Below, piece by piece: positions 61,412-64,000 of a stretch of DNA of 64,000 bases. The stretch's first letter is position 1; the number at the start of each line of letters is the position of its first letter. Both the position numbers and the translations under genes were made by a program. This DNA comes from an uncultured Lachnospiraceae bacterium (GTDB taxonomy: Bacteria; Bacillota; Clostridia; Lachnospirales; Lachnospiraceae). The DNA is taken from the NCBI GenBank assembly GCA_947086895.1, contig CAMUAR010000005.1, forward strand, positions 28,330 through 92,329, given 5' to 3'. The notes beneath the pieces were generated by a model that saw nothing but the letters and a program-made list of their open reading frames with translations, was not told the DNA's origin and ran no database searches.

Positions 61412-62260
61412 TTAGAACAAATCAGGCAGCAGATCAGGATGCAAAATTATCTGGTATTCTCCCCGCCGCGGTGTAAAATCTGCAAATGCAACAACAATTC
61501 CTTCCTGCCGAATTTCCTTCTCTTCAATATAAATTACAATCTCTGGCAATTCCATTCCCTCCAAAATTCCCTGCTGTCTGCCAACCGAAGAAAACGGTAC
61601 AAATTTTGCTTTCTGCGGCTGCTCTGCAAGACTCTCTTTTGCTGTCTGAATGATTGCTTGGTCGGTAAGCAAAACAACCGGTTGCCCGCCGAATGGTTCA
61701 TAAAGACAATTCCCGGTATCCATCAGTCCCTGACAATATAGTTCCCGACCAGAGAAAATAAGTTTTACTCGGTAAATCAAACTTTTTTTCTGCTCGTTTT
61801 TAAAAAATCGTACAAGCATCAGCACAAAAGCGGTGATTGCTGTTAATACAGTAAGACCTGCGGAAGATAATGCCAGTGTCGTTTCCTGTTTTCCCCACTG
61901 CCTGGTACATGCAATTCCAATACTGTATATCATTCCGCCCATTACAAATGTTACTGTAAGAAGCGTTATATAATTTACCAGAAAAGCGGTTTTTTTCGTT
62001 CCATAAGCGACTGCTGTGATTACAGCAGCACAGGCAAATACAAAACATACAGTAAAAATACTTTTTAAAAATCCGCGAAAAAAGCTGCTGTACGATGCAG
62101 CAAGTACTGAAACACAGGCAAACAACGCCCCGCAGACCGCAGCTGCAAATCTTCTGCCGCGCTTTGGTTTTGTATGCCGAAACAGACTTGTTAAGTAAAG
62201 TAAAAGGTAATCCATAAGGAAATTGACAAAAAAGACAAGGTCAAGATACACGCTCTTCAT
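61412..62260 (-). CDS. spoIIGA: Sigma-E processing peptidase SpoIIGA
   Basis: 282 residues. Five hydrophobic segments fill residues 1-150, followed by the aspartic-protease-like domain with DTG at 181-183 (GLMDTGNCLYEPFGG). It cleaves pro-SigE when activated from the forespore. I place the start at ATG 62260 with AGGAGG upstream; a TTG at 62290 is less likely. It is paired with sigE. Confidence 0.94.
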   Translation of the reverse strand: MKSVYLDLVFFVNFLMDYLLLYLTSLFRHTKPKRGRRFAAAVCGALFACVSVLAASYSSFFRGFLKSIFTVCFVFACAAVITAVAYGTKKTAFLVNYITLLTVTFVMGGMIYSIGIACTRQWGKQETTLALSSAGLTVLTAITAFVLMLVRFFKNEQKKSLIYRVKLIFSGRELYCQGLMDTGNCLYEPFGGQPVVLLTDQAIIQTAKESLAEQPQKAKFVPFSSVGRQQGILEGMELPEIVIYIEEKEIRQEGIVVAFADFTPRRGEYQIILHPDLLPDLF

Positions 62261-62306
62261 CCCCAAGCAATTCCTCCTAGTCTTTTTCAATCTTGCTTAC
62301 GAGGGC

Positions 62307-62312
62307 ATTATA
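62307..62312 (-). promoter_or_regulatory. Candidate spoIIGA promoter -10
   Basis: Minus-strand TATAAT preceded by TGC (extended -10), 47 bp upstream of the start. No convincing -35 at 17 or 22 bp. In Bacillus this promoter is Spo0A-activated; a partial 0A-box-like CTTGTCGCG lies at 62384-62392. The 390-bp divergent gap between spoIIGA and rtcB (62261-62651) also holds the rtcB -10. Confidence 0.45.
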
Positions 62313-62540
62313 GCATTTTAGGTTGTCATTATTTGTAAATTTGTTTGGGAATTTTTGTAAGATGTCCTCAAGAACTGACAGACCGCGACAAGCTTCGGGC
62401 ATGTTTTGGAAAAAAATTATAAAACCGCATAATGTACTTGCACAAAGCGATACTGATTCATAGAAGGATTGCTTTTACAAGATTTTCTTTTTGCGGCAAT
62501 TAATTTGTTCCAAACTCTGGTTTTTTCTTTTTAACAATGG

Positions 62541-62546
62541 TATAAT
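62541..62546 (+). promoter_or_regulatory. Candidate rtcB promoter -10
   Basis: Plus-strand TATAAT preceded by TGG, an extended -10; the -35 is indistinct. It gives a leader of about 100 nt. Confidence 0.5.
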
Positions 62547-62651
62547 CGATATTATCCCCGCATCAATTTGCATCCGAAAACCCTGCGCCCTCGTAGAAAC
62601 AAATTAAACAACATTTTCTTAATGATCCGCGATACAGAAAGGGGTAAAAAT

Positions 62652-63785
62652 TTGAAAACAATACAAGGAATTTACGGTTCTGCCACCATATTCACCACAG
62701 ACAATCCCGAAACGGCAATTGATTCTTATGCAATCTCACAATTACAGCTGCTTTGTGATAATGAAGCATCAAAAAACAGCAAAATCCGTGTTATGCCGGA
62801 TGTTCATCCCGGCAAGGTCGGCACAATCGGACTTACTATGACAATTCAGGAACGTATTCTTCCCAATCTTGTAGGTATTGATATCGGCTGCGGAATCACA
62901 CTTGCAAAAATAAAAGCAAAAACGCTTGAATTTCAAAAGCTTGATACTTGTATCCGTGAAAACGTTCCGTCAGGCTTTTCCATTCGCACACAAAGCCATC
63001 CTCTTGCGGACAGCATTGATCTTTCTTCACTTTCCTGCTTCAAACATATCCAGGCAGATAAAGCATACAAAAGTCTTGGCACGCTTGGAGGCGGAAATCA
63101 TTTTATAGAAATCGATAAGGATGCAGAAGGCGACCTGTATGTTATCATTCATTCTGGAAGCCGTCATCTTGGAAAAGAAGTGACGGAATATTACCTAAAC
63201 GAAGGTCAAAAAAGGCTGAAAGCCGCTGGTCTTGAAATTCCTTATGAACTTACTTATTTAGAAGAACTGCTGCTTGCCGACTATCTGCACGACCTTGATA
63301 TCACACAGCAGTTTGCCGCATTAAACCGCGAGATTATTCTCTATGAACTATGCAAAAAAATGAAATGGAAAGTGGAAGATACTTATTCTGTCGTTCACAA
63401 TTATATTGATTTTGATGTTGACCCGCCGATTTTGCGCAAAGGCGCAATCTCCGCAAAAGCAGGCGAGCGGGTTATTATTCCAATCAATATGCGGGACGGC
63501 GTTTTGCTTGGAACCGGGCGCGGCAACGAAGAGTGGAACCAATCTGCACCTCATGGGTCTGGCAGACGATATCGCCGCGATACGGTCTCTTCACTTTTTA
63601 CGGTATCTGCCTTTAAATCGGAAATGAAAGGAATCTACACCTCCTGCATCAGCAAAGACACGCTGGACGAAGCGCCGTTTGCCTACCGCCCGGCAAATGA
63701 AATTATAGAAGCCATAAAAGATACCGTAGAAATTACAAAACAAATCAAACCGATTTATAATTTTAAAGCAGGGCAAAATGGATAA
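62652..63785 (+). CDS. rtcB: RtcB-family RNA ligase, TTG start
   Basis: 377 residues, shorter than typical 400-480-residue RtcB but with the catalytic residues in order: DIGCG (77-81, metal-binding Cys), GGGNHF with His150, HSGSRH with His167, His249 (VVHNY) and the guanylylated His301 in SAPHGSGR. RtcB joins RNA 2',3'-cyclic phosphate to 5'-OH ends and acts in RNA repair. I favour TTG 62652 as start, 7 nt behind AAAGGGG; ATGs upstream (62568, 62622) lack a Shine-Dalgarno. The common partner prfH (release factor homologue) is not the next gene. Hairpins follow. Confidence 0.88.
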   Translation: MKTIQGIYGSATIFTTDNPETAIDSYAISQLQLLCDNEASKNSKIRVMPDVHPGKVGTIGLTMTIQERILPNLVGIDIGCGITLAKIKAKTLEFQKLDTCIRENVPSGFSIRTQSHPLADSIDLSSLSCFKHIQADKAYKSLGTLGGGNHFIEIDKDAEGDLYVIIHSGSRHLGKEVTEYYLNEGQKRLKAAGLEIPYELTYLEELLLADYLHDLDITQQFAALNREIILYELCKKMKWKVEDTYSVVHNYIDFDVDPPILRKGAISAKAGERVIIPINMRDGVLLGTGRGNEEWNQSAPHGSGRRYRRDTVSSLFTVSAFKSEMKGIYTSCISKDTLDEAPFAYRPANEIIEAIKDTVEITKQIKPIYNFKAGQNG

Positions 63786-63837
63786 CCGAATAAATCTGGT
63801 GTTTATAGTAAAATATTTATCAAAACAGAAAGGAGAA

Positions 63838-63950
63838 TGACATTCCTTTCACCATCATTGTCTGCAAACCTGCGGTTGAGCCGCTCGACCGCATGGGAAA
63901 AAGATTGGTGGTTCAAATGAAAGTGTGTGATTTTGCACAAAATACATAAT
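63838..63950 (+). pseudogene. Short open fragment after rtcB, unassigned
   Basis: Downstream of an AAAGGAG motif a plus-strand frame reads DIPFTIIVCKPAVEPLDRMG and continues to a TAA, but it has no start codon. The ATG next to the Shine-Dalgarno is in another frame and encodes only 27 residues. It may be the remnant of a gene broken by insertion of the element suggested at 63954 onward. No family was recognised. Confidence 0.3.
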
Positions 63951-63953
63951 CAT

Positions 63954-64000
63954 AACCACCCGTCAAACGGGTGGTTTGCTCTGCGGCTATAAGCCGCTGT
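63954..64000 (+). mobile_element. Possible left end of an IS200/IS605-type element
   Basis: AACCACCCGT-CAA-ACGGGTGGTT (63954-63976, 10-bp stem) is followed by GCGGCT-ATA-AGCCGC (63983-63997). A sub-terminal hairpin with ACCACCCG/CGGGTGGT is typical of IS200/IS605 element ends in Clostridia, recalled from memory and not checked. It could also simply be an intrinsic terminator for rtcB. No transposase or TnpB is visible before the window ends. Confidence 0.4.

Noticed and set aside
62384..62392. Spo0A box before spoIIGA
   Set aside because: Matches only the TTGTCG part and lies about 75 bp upstream of the -10, not at the expected place.
1..64000. tRNA, rRNA, CRISPR arrays, prophage
   Set aside because: Looked for cloverleaf-like segments, evenly spaced direct repeats and phage structural genes; none seen.

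Overview
The window reads as chromosomal DNA of a motile, spore-forming member of the Clostridia, most likely Lachnospiraceae (Roseburia/Eubacterium/Butyrivibrio-like). The evidence is a continuous fla/che operon with FliY, FlbD, CheC, CheD and a CodY gene at its head, sporulation genes for SpoIIGA and SigE, a PRC-barrel YlmC/YmxH protein, a secreted dockerin protein, and ribosome binding sites of the AGGAGG type. Species cannot be fixed from the sequence alone. Nearly everything is on the minus strand, so transcription runs from high to low coordinates.

Layout, in minus-strand reading order. 64000-62600: rtcB (plus strand) followed by hairpins that may be the edge of an IS200/IS605-type element. 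62260-60554: spoIIGA-sigE. 60339-57997: fhs and a DUF4867 gene. 57899-57633: ylmC/ymxH-like gene (plus strand). 57417-51783: nrdR, comM, dprA, topA. 51611-50844: codY with its own promoter and terminator. 50535-15296: one 35-kb run of 40 genes behind a sigma-A-like promoter. It covers rod/basal body (flgB, flgC, fliE, fliF), switch and export ATPase (fliG-fliJ), hook (fliK, flgD, flgE), stator (motA, motB), C-ring (fliM, fliY), export gate (fliO-flhA), assembly GTPase/ATPase (flhF, flhG), a PilZ protein, chemotaxis (cheB, cheA, cheW, cheC, cheD), sigma-D (fliA) and a tail of fapA and small proteins. 15014-13263: rpsB-tsf with its own promoter. 13086-1968: housekeeping and accessory genes (glycoside hydrolase, trpS, a serine acetyltransferase, trxB, a two-component system, rpmE, a DUF1385 gene, prmC, prfA). 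1468-1: the start of a secreted dockerin/fibronectin-III protein that runs out of the window.

The topA-codY-flgB order is the same backbone as in Bacillus subtilis, but trmFO, codV and clpQY, which lie between topA and codY there, are missing here. The fla/che operon lacks filament genes, cheR and receptors, which must lie elsewhere. It is punctuated by several strong intergenic stem-loops, one with a T-run directly after the hook gene. Several of its genes appear to start at TTG, GTG or even CTG.

I found no clearly new biological system. The most interesting signals are regulatory: the internal hairpins of the fla/che operon, a recurrent stem-loop/AGAATGYGAGG leader before unrelated genes, CodY-box-like sites in the dprA-topA-codY region, and an rpmE leader hairpin. 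No tRNA, rRNA or CRISPR array was seen.
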